Of a DNA stretch of 64,000 bases, positions 40,440 through 50,279 are shown one piece after another. The stretch is from Agrobacterium rubi TR3 = NBRC 13261. Lineage in GTDB: Bacteria; Pseudomonadota; Alphaproteobacteria; Rhizobiales; Rhizobiaceae. The stretch is taken from assembly GCF_000739935.1 (NCBI RefSeq), contig NZ_BBJU01000017.1, positions 89,508-153,507 on the forward strand, in the 5' to 3' direction. The position numbers and the translations under genes were made by a program. Numbering within the stretch: the first letter of the stretch is position 1; every line of letters starts with the position of its first letter. Below the pieces are notes generated by a model that was given only the letters and a program-made list of their open reading frames with translations, was not told where the DNA came from and made no database searches.

Positions 40440-40715
40440 TCAGATTTCTTCACCGAAACGGTCGGCGACCAATGTCTCGAGTGCAGCAAGGGCTTCTTCA
40501 GCCTGGTTGCCGCTGGCTTCAACGAGAACGGTGCAGCCGGGACTGGCGGCCAGCATCATCAGGCCCATGATCGATGTGCCGCCGACGGTCATACCATCTT
40601 TGGAAACTGTTATGGCTGCATCGAAGCCATCGACCATCTGCACGAATTTTGCCGACGCGCGGGCGTGGAGGCCACGCTTGTTGACGATCAGCAATTCCCG
40701 CGAAACAGGCGACAT
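40440..40715 (-). CDS. ptsH: HPr phosphocarrier protein (regulatory PTS)
   Basis: Small phosphocarrier of 91 residues. The catalytic histidine is H17 in RGLHARASAKF, and the regulatory serine lies in GGTSIMGLMML (S48, equivalent to Ser46), the target of HprK. With EIIA and HprK in the same run but no EI or sugar permease, this is a regulatory PTS module as in other alphaproteobacteria. It ends close to the ahcY upstream region and starts 15 bp after manX. Confidence 0.95.
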   Translation of the reverse strand: MSPVSRELLIVNKRGLHARASAKFVQMVDGFDAAITVSKDGMTVGGTSIMGLMMLAASPGCTVLVEASGNQAEEALAALETLVADRFGEEI

Positions 40716-40730
40716 CCGTTGGTCTTCTTC

Positions 40731-41132
40731 TTATTTGCCGCTGAGAACGCGGCTGGCGACGTTGATGTATTTTCTGCCAGCATCCGAGGCCTCCTGCAAG
40801 GCCTTCTCCATGTTATCTTCGACGCGGATACCCGCCAATTTGATGAGCATGGGCAGATTGACGCCTGCGATGACCTCGACATTGCCGCTGTTCATCACGG
40901 AGATCGCCAGATTGGACGGTGTTCCCCCGAACATATCGGTCAGGATGATGACGCCATTGCCATCATTGGCGCGGGTCACGGCGTCGATAATATCCTGCCG
41001 GCGCTGGTCCATGTCATCTTCGGGACCGATACACACCGTCTCGATCAATTTCTGAGGGCCGACCACATGCTCAACAGCATGGCGAAACTCCTCAGCCAGC
41101 TTGCCATGAGTGACAAGCACCAGTCCGATCAT
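40731..41132 (-). CDS. manX: PTS system EIIA component, mannose/fructose type
   Basis: A 133-residue EIIA-Man domain, with the phosphorylated histidine H9 in MIGLVLVTHGKLAEEF and the LTDMFGGTPSN segment. No EIIB or EIIC partner is visible, so a regulatory role is likely rather than sugar uptake. The ATG at 41132 is preferred; a longer frame overlaps hprK. It lies between hprK and ptsH on the same strand. Confidence 0.92.
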   Translation of the reverse strand: MIGLVLVTHGKLAEEFRHAVEHVVGPQKLIETVCIGPEDDMDQRRQDIIDAVTRANDGNGVIILTDMFGGTPSNLAISVMNSGNVEVIAGVNLPMLIKLAGIRVEDNMEKALQEASDAGRKYINVASRVLSGK

Positions 41133-41257
41133 GAAACGCTCCCTTGCACACGCATTCTGATTGCCGACTATCGCAATGCCGCAATCATGTCTATCGGTGG
41201 GGCCACATCTTGATGAGGAAAAGACGAAGCGCAAGCCCCAAAATGCCGGATTTTCGT

Positions 41258-41722
41258 TCACATTCCCTTGGTTATGAAAAGATTCTGAGCAAGTGCAGCA
41301 AATTTTCCATAGGGCATGATGCTGTCACGCGCAATGCGCAGAAGCGGCAGGGATGCGCCGGGGCTAAGCTCCAGCCTCTCGCGCTCGGGCGGTAGACGAG
41401 GGCTCTCAGGCGACGGGACCGACGTAATAGCGTAATGCATGTCGGCCTTCGCGACGCTTTTCACCGAGATGATCCCGCTGCCGCGCAGCTCCAGAAGACC
41501 AGCGATCGCTTCTGGCCGCCATGCGGTTGTGACGCCGTCCTTGCAGGCGATGAACACCTGATCGTCTGCCACTAGCGCCGTTTCCAACCCGCAACGCTCA
41601 GCCTCCGTCATGAAGCTGAATGCCATCTCGCTTTTGCCGCTGCCGGAGGGGCCGACGAACAACAATCCGGTCTTGCCGATGACGATGGCCGTTGCGTGGA
41701 GGTTGGTTGGATCAACGCTCAT
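41258..41722 (-). CDS. hprK: HPr kinase/phosphorylase, short alphaproteobacterial form
   Basis: Phosphorylates HPr on serine. The 154-residue protein is only the C-terminal catalytic domain; Firmicute enzymes are about 310 residues. The P-loop GPSGSGKS (24-31) and the ALVADDQVFI and LELRGSGII segments are intact. It starts inside the 3' end of chvG (11-bp overlap), so kinase and sensor are coupled. The short form is typical of alphaproteobacteria and is not a truncation. Confidence 0.93.
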   Translation of the reverse strand: MSVDPTNLHATAIVIGKTGLLFVGPSGSGKSEMAFSFMTEAERCGLETALVADDQVFIACKDGVTTAWRPEAIAGLLELRGSGIISVKSVAKADMHYAITSVPSPESPRLPPERERLELSPGASLPLLRIARDSIMPYGKFAALAQNLFITKGM

Positions 41723-43499
41723 GATGGGCGGCGGGAAGCGACAGGCTGAAACGCGCGCCGGAAATGACGCCGTATTTGTCGAGAATATTTTCTGCCTTCA
41801 GGCTGCCGCCATGGGCTTCGGCAATCTGCCGGCTGATGGACAGGCCAAGGCCCGAATTCTGGCCAAAGCCTTCGCTGGCCGGGCGGTCGGTGTAGAAACG
41901 CTCGAAGATACGGTCGATGTCTTCGGCCTGAATGCCGGGACCATTGTCCTCGACACGCACGATGCAACGGTCTTTCTGGCGCAGAAGATGCACGACGATC
42001 CGTCCGCCATCCTGCGACACGAAGGAACGGGCGTTCTCGATCAGGTTGGTAATGATCTGGCCGATGCGCAGATCATGGCCGTTGACGATATAGCTGACCT
42101 TGGTGCCGGGCTTATGATCCACGACATAGTCGATGGTAACCGACTTTTTCTTGGCACTGATCTGGCGCGATATTTCCACCAGATTGCCAAGCACGACTTC
42201 CAGATCGACCGGTGAGGCATCGACGCGCGCCAGTTCCGCATCCAGCCGCGAGGCGTCCGAGATATCGCTGATCAACCGGTCCAGACGGCGCACGTCGTGG
42301 AAGATGATTTCGGTCAGGCGCTGCTTGGATTCTTCGGTCTTGGCGCGTGGCAATGTCTCGACCGCGCTGCGCAACGATGTCAGCGGGTTTTTCAGCTCGT
42401 GACTGACATCGGCCGCAAAGCTCTCGATGGCGTCGATCCGGTCATAGAGCGCATTGGTCATTTCGCGCAAGGCGATGGAAAGATTGCCGATTTCATCCTG
42501 ACGGGCGGAGAAATCGGGAATTTCCTCACGCGCCTTTGCCCCGCGACGCACACGAATGGCCGCAGCCGAGAGGCGACGCAGAGGCGTAGCGATGGTGGAG
42601 GACAACAGCAGCGAAAGGACGATATTGACAAGCGTGGCAATGCCGAAGACGCGCATGATCGCAAGGCGTTCGGCATGGACGATCTTGTCGATGTCGCCAG
42701 CCTGCGTCGATAGCAGCAGAACGCCCAGCACGGCGCGGAAGCGCTGCACCGGCACGGCCACGGAGACGATCAACTCGCCCTTTTCCGTCACCCGCACCAC
42801 GGCACCGCGCACGCCGGTCAGCGCATTCATGACTTCTGGGTAGATCGAGCCGTCGCCGCCGGGCGTTTCCTTGTAGAGCGGTAGGCTGCTGGGTTGCAGC
42901 ATGCGGTTGAAGATGCTGGCGACCCAGTCTCCCCATGTCTGCGTTTCCGGGGTGACAGGCGGCAGATCGTAGCGCAGCACCTGGCCGCGGGAATAGAGAT
43001 GGCGCGAATCGAGCAGAATGTTTGCGTCGGCATCGAACAGACGCGCGCGTGTCCGGGTCGGCGAAATCAACCGCCGCAGCACCGGCGCCACACGCTCCGG
43101 ATTGATCGGAAAGGACAAATCCTCGTCGTTGGGAACCGGCGTGATGCTCTGGCCGGCCTGCAATTCCAGCAGCTTTTCCGGGTTGATGGTGATGGAATTG
43201 GTATCGACCGAGGCGGAGGCGGAAATCGCGCCTGCAATAATTTCGCCCTGGGTCAAAAGGCTTTCGACGCGCGCATCGATCAGCCCTTCGCGGAACTGGT
43301 TGAGGTAGAGAATACCACCCACGAGCACCACGGTCGCTGCGACGTTGAAGAACAGGATGCGCCGCGTCAGGCTGGAGAACACAGCATTGCCGAAGATGCG
43401 CCGGACGATCGTCAGCGGATGAATACGATGACGCCGACCGCTCTCACGGTCGTCGGCATCGGTATGATCCGATACGCTGTCCTGCATTTTGTTCAGCAA
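41712..43499 (-). CDS. chvG: Sensor histidine kinase ChvG (ExoS)
   Basis: Inner-membrane sensor for acidity and host cues; with ChvI it controls virulence, exopolysaccharide and envelope genes. The 595 residues contain two membrane segments (about 50-66 and 285-303) around a periplasmic sensor, a HAMP domain, the H-box AADVSHELKNPL (H367), and an ATPase domain. The TTG at 43499 is favoured because GAGGGA sits five bases upstream; the ATG at 43487 has no ribosome site. A CGCCGC/GCGGCG hairpin (43513-43530) lies at the chvI-chvG junction. In C58, the periplasmic ExoR repressor is encoded elsewhere. Confidence 0.95.
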   Translation of the reverse strand: MLNKMQDSVSDHTDADDRESGRRHRIHPLTIVRRIFGNAVFSSLTRRILFFNVAATVVLVGGILYLNQFREGLIDARVESLLTQGEIIAGAISASASVDTNSITINPEKLLELQAGQSITPVPNDEDLSFPINPERVAPVLRRLISPTRTRARLFDADANILLDSRHLYSRGQVLRYDLPPVTPETQTWGDWVASIFNRMLQPSSLPLYKETPGGDGSIYPEVMNALTGVRGAVVRVTEKGELIVSVAVPVQRFRAVLGVLLLSTQAGDIDKIVHAERLAIMRVFGIATLVNIVLSLLLSSTIATPLRRLSAAAIRVRRGAKAREEIPDFSARQDEIGNLSIALREMTNALYDRIDAIESFAADVSHELKNPLTSLRSAVETLPRAKTEESKQRLTEIIFHDVRRLDRLISDISDASRLDAELARVDASPVDLEVVLGNLVEISRQISAKKKSVTIDYVVDHKPGTKVSYIVNGHDLRIGQIITNLIENARSFVSQDGGRIVVHLLRQKDRCIVRVEDNGPGIQAEDIDRIFERFYTDRPASEGFGQNSGLGLSISRQIAEAHGGSLKAENILDKYGVISGARFSLSLPAAHHER

Positions 43500-43551
43500 C
43501 GTCGTCCCTCAGCGCCGCTGTATCGCGGCGTCATGTCATGCTGCCCTATTC

Positions 43552-44277
43552 TCAGGCTGCTTCGCGGAAGCGATATCCTACGCCGTACAGGGTTTCAATC
43601 ATGTCGAAGTCGTTATCGACGAGTTTGAACTTCTTGCGCAGGCGCTTGATGTGGCTGTCGATGGTGCGGTCATCGACATAGACCTGCTCGTCATAGGCGG
43701 CATCCATCAGCGCATCGCGGCTTTTGACGACGCCGGGACGCTGCGCCAGCGAATGCAGGATGAGGAACTCGGTCACGGTCAAGGTGACAGGCTCGCCCTT
43801 CCAGGTGCAGGTGTGGCGTTCCTGATCCATGGCAAGCTGCCCACGTTCCAGCGTGCGGGCCTGCTGATCTGCGGTGGGCTTCAGCGGGCTTGCACCGGGG
43901 ACTGCAGCATCGCGGCTGCTGGCGCGGCGCAGGATCGCCTTGACGCGCTCGACCAGAAGACGCTGCGAAAACGGCTTGGTAATGAAATCGTCGGCACCCA
44001 TTTTCAGGCCGAACAGCTCGTCGATTTCCTCATCCTTGGAGGTGAGGAAGATAACCGGCAGATCCGACTTCTGACGCAGACGACGCAACAGCTCCATGCC
44101 ATCCATGCGCGGCATCTTGATATCGAAGATCGCCAGTTGCGGTGGGCGTGCAATCAATCCATCCAGAGCGGACGCGCCATCGGTGTACGTTTCGACCTTG
44201 TAGCCTTCCGCTTCGAGCGCAATCGAAACGGAGGTCAAAATATTTCGGTCATCGTCCACAAGCGCAATAGTCTGCAT
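43552..44277 (-). CDS. chvI: Response regulator ChvI
   Basis: OmpR-type response regulator paired with ChvG. The 241 residues from ATG 44277 have the receiver domain with phospho-acceptor D52 ([12 protein letters not shown]), the switch threonine and K in KPF, and a C-terminal winged helix with [15 protein letters not shown]. The GGAGACC upstream fits this start; seven codons of extra open frame lie before it. It is divergent from pckA across a 339-bp gap and heads chvI-chvG-hprK-manX-ptsH. Confidence 0.97.
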   Translation of the reverse strand: MQTIALVDDDRNILTSVSIALEAEGYKVETYTDGASALDGLIARPPQLAIFDIKMPRMDGMELLRRLRQKSDLPVIFLTSKDEEIDELFGLKMGADDFITKPFSQRLLVERVKAILRRASSRDAAVPGASPLKPTADQQARTLERGQLAMDQERHTCTWKGEPVTLTVTEFLILHSLAQRPGVVKSRDALMDAAYDEQVYVDDRTIDSHIKRLRKKFKLVDNDFDMIETLYGVGYRFREAA

Positions 44278-44616
44278 AAAATTGGTCTCCATCGTCATTA
44301 TATTTTACTCCCGACATCCCATCCCAGCCAAGGTTGTGCGCCGTGAGCATTTCTCATGAGTATAAAGGTGGAACAAATTGTGGCAAAGAAAATCGGCCAC
44401 GCCGCCGCGGTTTTATGAGCAGTAATTTTCGTGGATCGGAAATTTGTCGGTTTGAGTCGTGAACTAAACCGATTTAAAATGAAATAAAATCTTTTAAATC
44501 GATTAATATATTGAATTTGTTCAATTATTTGAAATGATGCCTTGTTTTTTTAAATTGACGGGATTAATTTCCGGGCACATTTTAATGCTTTCGTCTTTTG
44601 AAAAAGGAATGCGCCC
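44278..44616. promoter_or_regulatory. AT-rich chvI/pckA divergent promoter region with repeated dyads
   Basis: A 339-bp gap, much more AT-rich than its surroundings in its pckA-proximal half. Two related elements with a central CG, TAAACCGATTTA (44465-44476) and AAATCGATTAA (44496-44506), look like LacI-type operators. Two overlapping dyads follow, TTGAA-N4-TTCAA (44511-44524) and TTCAA-N4-TTGAA (44520-44533). In Sinorhizobium meliloti pckA is controlled by the LacI-family protein PckR, so these are candidate sites. No promoter hexamers are claimed. Confidence 0.5.
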
Positions 44617-46227
44617 GTGAAGGAACTTGGAGTCTATAATCCTGAGAATGGCGTGTCAGCCCTTGGCCTGTCAGCTGTTGCCGCCGTGCATTACAATCTC
44701 ATCGAGAGCGAATTGTACGAGCATGCCATCCGCAATGGCGAAGCAGATGTAACCGCTGATGGTGCTCTTCGCGCGGTCACCGGCCAGCACACGGGTCGTT
44801 CCCCGAAAGACAAATTCGTCGTTCGCGACGCCTCTACGGAAGACAGCATCTGGTGGGACAACAACAAGCCGTTGTCGCCTGAGCATTTCGACATCCTTCA
44901 CAAGGACATGCTGGCCCACGCTGCTGGCAAGACGCTATATGTGCAGGATTTGATCGGCGGTGCGGATGAAGACAACGCCCTTCCGACCCGCGTGGTGACA
45001 GAGCTTGCCTGGCACGGCCTGTTCATCCGCAACCTGCTGATTCGCCCCGAGCGCGAAAAGCTTGGCGCCTTCAAGCAGAAGCTGACGATCATCAACCTGC
45101 CGAGCTTCAAGGCCGATCCAGCCCGTCACGGCGTTCGCACCGAAACCGTCATTGCCTGCGACCTGACCAAGGGTCTGGTTCTGATTGGCGGCACATCCTA
45201 TGCCGGCGAAAACAAGAAGTCCGTCTTCACCGTTCTCAACTACCTGCTGCCTGCCAAGGGCGTCATGCCCATGCATTGCTCCGCCAATGTCGGCCCTGAT
45301 GGTGACGCGGCCGTATTTTTCGGCCTGTCGGGCACCGGCAAGACCACATTGTCTGCCGACCCATCGCGCACACTGATCGGTGACGACGAACATGGCTGGG
45401 GCGACGACGGCATCTTTAACTTCGAAGGCGGCTGCTACGCCAAGGCCATCAAGCTTTCGGCGGAAGCCGAACCTGAAATCTACGCCGCAACCCGCCGCTT
45501 CGGCACGGTTCTGGAAAACGTCGTTCTCGATGAAAACCGCGTTCCCGATTTCAACGATACGTCGCTGACGGAAAACACCCGCAGTGCCTATCCACTGCAC
45601 TTCATTCCGAATGCATCGGAAACGGGCCTTGCTGGTCATCCCAAGACCATCATCATGCTGACGGCGGATGCCTTCGGCGTGCTGCCGCCGATTGCCCGGT
45701 TGACGCCGGAACAGGCGATGTACCACTTCCTGTCCGGTTACACGGCCAAGGTCGCTGGCACCGAAAAGGGCGTGACCGAGCCGGAAGCAACCTTCTCGAC
45801 ATGCTTTGGCGCACCCTTCATGCCGCGCCACCCGGCTGAATACGGCAATCTGCTGCGCGATCTCATCGGCAAGCATGGCGTCGATTGCTGGCTGGTCAAC
45901 ACCGGCTGGACCGGCGGTGCCTACGGTATCGGCAAGCGCATGCCCATCAAGGCAACCCGTGCACTTTTGAGTGCTGCGCTGACCGGCGAATTGAAAAACG
46001 CCCAGTTCCGCACGGATGTGAATTTCGGCTTTGCGGTTCCGACAGCGCTTGACGGCATCGACAGCGGCATTCTCGACCCGCGCTCGACCTGGGCCGATGG
46101 CGCAGCCTACGACGCTCAGGCCAAGAAGCTGGTTTCCATGTTCGTCACGAACTTCACCAAGTTCGAAGACCATGTCGACGGCAAGGTCCGCGATGCAGCG
46201 CCTGGCCTGTTGGCCGCCGCAGAGTAA
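44617..46227 (+). CDS. pckA: Phosphoenolpyruvate carboxykinase (ATP)
   Basis: Converts oxaloacetate to phosphoenolpyruvate, the entry step of gluconeogenesis from C4 acids. GTG start at 44617 behind AAGGAA gives 536 residues. The kinase P-loop [15 protein letters not shown], the metal-binding GDDEHGW and the [10 protein letters not shown] segment are present. It is divergent from chvI and followed by a terminator. With ppsR and glcB in the same window it represents C2/C4 carbon use. Confidence 0.98.
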   Translation: MKELGVYNPENGVSALGLSAVAAVHYNLIESELYEHAIRNGEADVTADGALRAVTGQHTGRSPKDKFVVRDASTEDSIWWDNNKPLSPEHFDILHKDMLAHAAGKTLYVQDLIGGADEDNALPTRVVTELAWHGLFIRNLLIRPEREKLGAFKQKLTIINLPSFKADPARHGVRTETVIACDLTKGLVLIGGTSYAGENKKSVFTVLNYLLPAKGVMPMHCSANVGPDGDAAVFFGLSGTGKTTLSADPSRTLIGDDEHGWGDDGIFNFEGGCYAKAIKLSAEAEPEIYAATRRFGTVLENVVLDENRVPDFNDTSLTENTRSAYPLHFIPNASETGLAGHPKTIIMLTADAFGVLPPIARLTPEQAMYHFLSGYTAKVAGTEKGVTEPEATFSTCFGAPFMPRHPAEYGNLLRDLIGKHGVDCWLVNTGWTGGAYGIGKRMPIKATRALLSAALTGELKNAQFRTDVNFGFAVPTALDGIDSGILDPRSTWADGAAYDAQAKKLVSMFVTNFTKFEDHVDGKVRDAAPGLLAAAE

Positions 46228-46250
46228 GAGCTTCACAATGGATTCTCGTG

Positions 46251-46275
46251 AAACCCGGCCTTGCGCCGGGTTTTT
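46251..46275 (+). terminator. Terminator downstream of pckA
   Basis: Nine-base stem AAACCCGGC/GCCGGGTTT, 5-base loop and T5, 24 bases after the pckA stop. Confidence 0.88.
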
Positions 46276-46337
46276 CGTTTATGTCGGTGGTTTTCATCCG
46301 TCATGATCTATGGCATCACCGCTGCCGGAGAACGAAC

Positions 46338-46772
46338 ATGGCCAGTGCGGCGCTATTTATCAGCAACCGAATCACGATTGCCGGATGGGAACTGACGGAG
46401 CAGTTCGTGCTGGCGGGTGGTCCCGGCGGGCAGAACGTCAACAAGGTTTCGACCGCCGTCCAGCTGTTCTTCGATGTCGCAAATTCCCCGTCTCTGTCGG
46501 ATCGCGTCAAGACGAACCTGCTCCAGCTGGGTGGCAGGCGAGTATCGAAAGACGGCGTCCTGATGATCGAGGCCAACCGCTTTCGCACGCAGGAGCGCAA
46601 CCGTGAAGATGCACGGGAGCGGCTGAAGGAACTGGTCCTCAAGGCTGCAGAACCGCCGCCGCCGGTGCGCCGGGCGACAAAGCCCACCAAGGGATCTGTG
46701 GAGCGACGCCTGAAGGCCAAATCCGGCCGGTCCGATGTCAAGAAAATGCGCAGCAGACCCGATAAGGAATAG
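46338..46772 (+). CDS. arfB: Alternative ribosome-rescue factor ArfB (YaeJ family)
   Basis: Peptidyl-tRNA hydrolase that frees ribosomes stalled at the end of non-stop mRNA. With the ATG at 46338 (GGAG seven bases upstream) it is 144 residues. The catalytic GGQ (30-32, context AGGPGGQNVNK) and the basic C-terminal tail rich in K/R, which enters the mRNA channel, are visible. It is convergent to coaA with a gap of 3 bp. Confidence 0.95.
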   Translation: MASAALFISNRITIAGWELTEQFVLAGGPGGQNVNKVSTAVQLFFDVANSPSLSDRVKTNLLQLGGRRVSKDGVLMIEANRFRTQERNREDARERLKELVLKAAEPPPPVRRATKPTKGSVERRLKAKSGRSDVKKMRSRPDKE

Positions 46773-46775
46773 CGC

Positions 46776-47744
46776 TCAAAGCTTGCGCAGCGCCACCGTA
46801 TCGATCAGATGGTTCTGGCCCTTGCGCAGAATAAGATCGGCCCGCGGGCGCGTCGGCACGATGTTGCGTCGCAGGTTCTTCAGGTTGATGTTTTCCCAAA
46901 GACCTTCGGCAATCGCGAGAGCCGCCTCTTCCGAAATCGACGCATAGCGATTGAAGTAGGATGACGGGTCACGAAAAGCCGTCTGGCGCAGGTTCATGAA
47001 GCGGTTGACATACCAATGGTGGATCAGCGCTTCATCGGCGTCGATATAGATCGAAAAATCGAAGAAATCGGACACGATCGGCACGATCCGCCCACCCTCG
47101 GGCAGGTCGCGCGATTGCAGCACGTTGATGCCTTCGAAAATCAGAATGTCGGGCCTGTCGATGGTGGTATATTCGTTGGGTATGACGTCGTAGGTCAGGT
47201 GCGAATAGCTGGGGGCTTTGACATCCGGTTGCCCAGCCTTGATGGCTGACAGGAAGCGCAGGAGGGAGCCGATGTCGTAGCTCTCGGGAAAGCCCTTTCG
47301 CTCCATCAGATTGTCACGTCGCAGCACTTCGTTCGGATAGAGGAAGCCGTCCGTGGTGATGAGATCGACCTTCGGGCTGGAGGGCCAGCGCGCCAAGAGT
47401 TCCTTCAGAATACGCGCCGTGGTCGATTTTCCAACGGCAACCGACCCTGCAATGCCGATGACGAAAGGTGTCTTGTTGACACCCGCCATATTGAGGAACT
47501 GGTTGCGCTGATCGAACAGCACCTGAGATGCCTCGACATGGGTAGACAGAAGCCGCGACAGCGACAGGTAGATGCGCTTGACCTCATCCATATCGATGGG
47601 GTCGTTCAAAGAGCGCAATCTTTTGAGTTCGTCAGCCGACAGCGTCATCGGCGTATCGGCGCGGAACCTGGACCATTCTTCCGAGCTGAAGAAATAATAG
47701 GGCGAATATTCGTCGGGGCGGAAATGATCGAGCGTGTTTGGCAT
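46776..47744 (-). CDS. coaA: Pantothenate kinase (type I, CoaA)
   Basis: First step of coenzyme A synthesis. The P-loop [12 protein letters not shown] (97-108) and the TTDGFLYPN and [11 protein letters not shown] motifs identify the type I enzyme. I chose ATG 47744 (322 residues) because GGGAGG lies just upstream at good spacing; an in-frame ATG at 47777 overlaps the hisE stop by ATGA and would add 11 residues, but has no clear ribosome site. It closes the hisB-hisE run. Confidence 0.94.
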   Translation of the reverse strand: MPNTLDHFRPDEYSPYYFFSSEEWSRFRADTPMTLSADELKRLRSLNDPIDMDEVKRIYLSLSRLLSTHVEASQVLFDQRNQFLNMAGVNKTPFVIGIAGSVAVGKSTTARILKELLARWPSSPKVDLITTDGFLYPNEVLRRDNLMERKGFPESYDIGSLLRFLSAIKAGQPDVKAPSYSHLTYDVIPNEYTTIDRPDILIFEGINVLQSRDLPEGGRIVPIVSDFFDFSIYIDADEALIHHWYVNRFMNLRQTAFRDPSSYFNRYASISEEAALAIAEGLWENINLKNLRRNIVPTRPRADLILRKGQNHLIDTVALRKL

Positions 47745-47773
47745 GCCTTGTCCTCCCATGCGTGCCAAAGTCG

Positions 47774-48097
47774 TCATTTTACAGGTCTCGATTCTTTTTC
47801 CTGAAGGCCGGTTTGCCCAGTGCGGCGGTGTAGCTCTGCCATGACATTTGCCAGGGGAATATCGGCGATCTTCAGCACCACCATCAAATGGTAGAGCAGA
47901 TCGGCCGCCTCATCCGTCAGATTTTTGCGATCGTTGGAGATGGCGGCAATGACGGTTTCCACTGCCTCTTCGCCCAGCTTTTTGGCAGCGCGGGTTTGGC
48001 CAGCGGCCACGAGCTTCGCCGTCCAGGATTGATCCGGCGAAGCGCTTGCGCGTTCCGCCACGATGCGCTCCAGATCGGAAAGAGAAAAATCACTCAT
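47774..48097 (-). CDS. hisE: Phosphoribosyl-ATP pyrophosphatase
   Basis: Hydrolyses phosphoribosyl-ATP to phosphoribosyl-AMP, the second step of histidine synthesis. The 107-residue MazG-fold protein has the [14 protein letters not shown] and [14 protein letters not shown] helices with the metal-binding acidic residues. Separate hisE and hisI genes are normal here; hisI is not in the window. It follows hisF with a 21-bp gap. Confidence 0.96.
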   Translation of the reverse strand: MSDFSLSDLERIVAERASASPDQSWTAKLVAAGQTRAAKKLGEEAVETVIAAISNDRKNLTDEAADLLYHLMVVLKIADIPLANVMAELHRRTGQTGLQEKESRPVK

Positions 48098-48118
48098 CGC
48101 GCAATACCCTAGGTGAGA

Positions 48119-48895
48119 TCAATCAAGGCGCATGGCGATGCCGTTATCGGCCATATAGGCCTTGGCTTCACCGATGGAATAGGTGCCGAAATGGAAAATA
48201 GAGGCTGCAAGCACAGCGGTGGCGTGGCCATCTTTCACGCCCGCCACAAGATCATCCAGCGTCCCGACACCGCCAGAGGCAACCACGGGAACGCGAACCT
48301 GATCGGCAATCGTGCGCGTCAGTGCAATGTCGTAGCCGCTCTTGGTACCATCACGGTCCATGGAGGTGATGAGCAATTCGCCCGCACCACGCTCCACCAT
48401 CTTGATAGCAAATTCGACGGCATCGATGCCGGTCGGCTGGCGACCACCATGGGTGAAGATTTCCCAGCGATCCGCCTCGCCAGCGTCTGACACCTTCTTG
48501 GCATCGATGGAAACGACGATGCACTGATTGCCGAATTTGTCGGCAGCCTGCGCCACGAAATCAGGGTCCTTCACCGCAGCGGAGTTGATTGACACCTTAT
48601 CGGCACCGCACAAAAGCAGCTTGCGAATATCTGAGACTGCGCGGACACCACCGCCCACCGTCACCGGCATGAAGCAGTGATCGGCCGTGCGCGAGACAAC
48701 ATCGAAAATCGTATCGCGATTGTCGGAGGAGGCGGTGATGTCGAGAAAACAAAGCTCGTCGGCACCGGCGGCGTCATAAGCCTTGGCAGCTTCAACAGGG
48801 TCGCCTGCATCGATCAGATCGACAAAATTGACGCCCTTGACGACGCGGCCATCCTTGACATCGAGACAGGGAATAATACGGGCTTTCAGCGTCAT
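48119..48895 (-). CDS. hisF: Imidazole glycerol phosphate synthase subunit HisF
   Basis: Cyclase half of the HisHF complex. It joins ammonia from HisH to PRFAR, making imidazole glycerol phosphate and AICAR. The 258-residue TIM barrel has the catalytic aspartate in [11 protein letters not shown] (D12), a second at the SIDAKK strand, and the [10 protein letters not shown] loop. It overlaps hisA by ATGA. Confidence 0.97.
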   Translation of the reverse strand: MTLKARIIPCLDVKDGRVVKGVNFVDLIDAGDPVEAAKAYDAAGADELCFLDITASSDNRDTIFDVVSRTADHCFMPVTVGGGVRAVSDIRKLLLCGADKVSINSAAVKDPDFVAQAADKFGNQCIVVSIDAKKVSDAGEADRWEIFTHGGRQPTGIDAVEFAIKMVERGAGELLITSMDRDGTKSGYDIALTRTIADQVRVPVVASGGVGTLDDLVAGVKDGHATAVLAASIFHFGTYSIGEAKAYMADNGIAMRLD

Positions 48896-49626
48896 GCGCG
48901 CGCCTCCTTGATCAGCGCCAGCGCACTCACCGGGTCAATACGTCCATCATACAGCGCACGGCCAGAGATCGCGCCTTCCAGCTTTGCAGCATCCGGCTCC
49001 AGCATGCGCTTGATGTCTTCGATGGAGGCAAGGCCACCGGAGGCGATGACGGGGATGGAAACGGCGTTTGCCAGTTCCAGCGTGGAATCCCAATTGATGC
49101 CGGCTAAGATGCCATCGCGGTCGATGTCGGTGTAGATGATGGCCGCCACGCCCGCACCCTCGAAACGGTTGGCAAGCTCGATCACGCCAAGCTCGGAGGC
49201 TTCCGCCCATCCCTCGACCGCAACCTTGCCGCCCTTGGCATCGATGCCGACGGCGACCTGTCCGGGGAAACGCTTGCAGGCTTCGATCACCAGAACCGGA
49301 TCACGCACGGCAACGGTGCCGAGAATGACCCGAGCAAGACCACGCGATAGCCACGCTTCGATATGCTCCAGCGTGCGAATGCCACCGCCCAATTGCACCG
49401 GGTTCTTGGTGGATTTCAAAATAGCATCGACGGCATCGCCATTCACGGTCTGACCGGCGAAGGCGCCGTTGAGGTCCACCACATGCAGCCATTCAAAGCC
49501 CTGATCTTCAAAGGCTTTGGCCTGTGCGCCGGGGTCCTCGTTGTAGACGGTGGCCTGCTCCATATCGCCAAGCTTGAGGCGAACGCATTGGCCATCTTTG
49601 AGGTCGATTGCGGGAAAAAGGATCAT
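48892..49626 (-). CDS. hisA: Phosphoribosylformimino-5-aminoimidazole carboxamide ribotide isomerase
   Basis: Isomerises ProFAR to PRFAR. From ATG 49626 the 244-residue TIM barrel starts [17 protein letters not shown] with catalytic D8, and has the YTDIDRDG loop and the ASGGLAS phosphate motif. A longer frame upstream lies inside hisH. It sits 1 bp after the hisH stop and overlaps hisF. Confidence 0.97.
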   Translation of the reverse strand: MILFPAIDLKDGQCVRLKLGDMEQATVYNEDPGAQAKAFEDQGFEWLHVVDLNGAFAGQTVNGDAVDAILKSTKNPVQLGGGIRTLEHIEAWLSRGLARVILGTVAVRDPVLVIEACKRFPGQVAVGIDAKGGKVAVEGWAEASELGVIELANRFEGAGVAAIIYTDIDRDGILAGINWDSTLELANAVSIPVIASGGLASIEDIKRMLEPDAAKLEGAISGRALYDGRIDPVSALALIKEARA

Positions 49627-49627
49627 G

Positions 49628-50278
49628 TCAGGGCTTCCAGCGCAGAAAATTCGAGATGAGAGCGAGGCCAAGCGTCTGGCTTTTTTCCGGGTGGAACTGT
49701 GCGCCGACCGTGTTGTCGCGACCGACGAAAGCCGTCATCGCGCCACCGTAACTGGTGGTGGCGATGACATCCTCAGCCTTTTTGGCGGCAAGGTGGTAGG
49801 AGTGCACGAAATAGGCATGCAGGCCATCCGTGCCGGTTTTGATGCCGTCGAACAGCGGGTGAGGGCGGTGCAGGTCCAGCGTGTTCCAGCCGATCTGCGG
49901 GATTTTCAGTGACGGATCGGACGGCGTCATCTCCACGACGTCGCCTTCGATCCAGCCGAGGCCTTCGCTCGTCGTCTTTTCCAGGCCGCGTGAGGACATG
50001 AGCTGCATGCCGACGCAGATGCCTATGAACGGGCGGGCCTTGTTTTCGACGGCCTCAACCAGCGCCTCATGCATGCCGGTCACAGCATTGAGGCCTGCGC
50101 GGCAATCGGCATAGGCACCCACGCCGGGCAGCACGATGCGGTCTGCGGACGCGACAGTCTCCGGCTTGTCGGTCAAATCGATGGTCGCGTCGATGCCAGC
50201 TTCGCGAGCGGCGCGCTCGAAGGCTTTCGTCGCCGAGCGCAGATTGCCCGAGCCGTAATCGATAATTGCCACACGCAT
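49628..50278 (-). CDS. hisH: Imidazole glycerol phosphate synthase subunit HisH (glutaminase)
   Basis: Class I glutamine amidotransferase that feeds ammonia to HisF. The 216 residues start [15 protein letters not shown] at ATG 50278, with GGAAGG seven bases upstream; five codons of upstream frame overlap the DUF2628 gene. The triad is visible: C88 in GICVGMQ and His/Glu in AQFHPEKS. The next gene hisA starts 1 bp after its stop. Confidence 0.97.
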   Translation of the reverse strand: MRVAIIDYGSGNLRSATKAFERAAREAGIDATIDLTDKPETVASADRIVLPGVGAYADCRAGLNAVTGMHEALVEAVENKARPFIGICVGMQLMSSRGLEKTTSEGLGWIEGDVVEMTPSDPSLKIPQIGWNTLDLHRPHPLFDGIKTGTDGLHAYFVHSYHLAAKKAEDVIATTSYGGAMTAFVGRDNTVGAQFHPEKSQTLGLALISNFLRWKP

Positions 50279-50279
50279 A

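Noticed and set aside
44935..46236. 433-residue open frame antisense to pckA
   Set aside because: Shadow of pckA; no family motif or ribosome site.
46241..46256. parS-like GGATTCTCGTGAAACC near the end of pckA
   Set aside because: The CACGTG centre is broken, and the sequence forms part of the pckA terminator arm.
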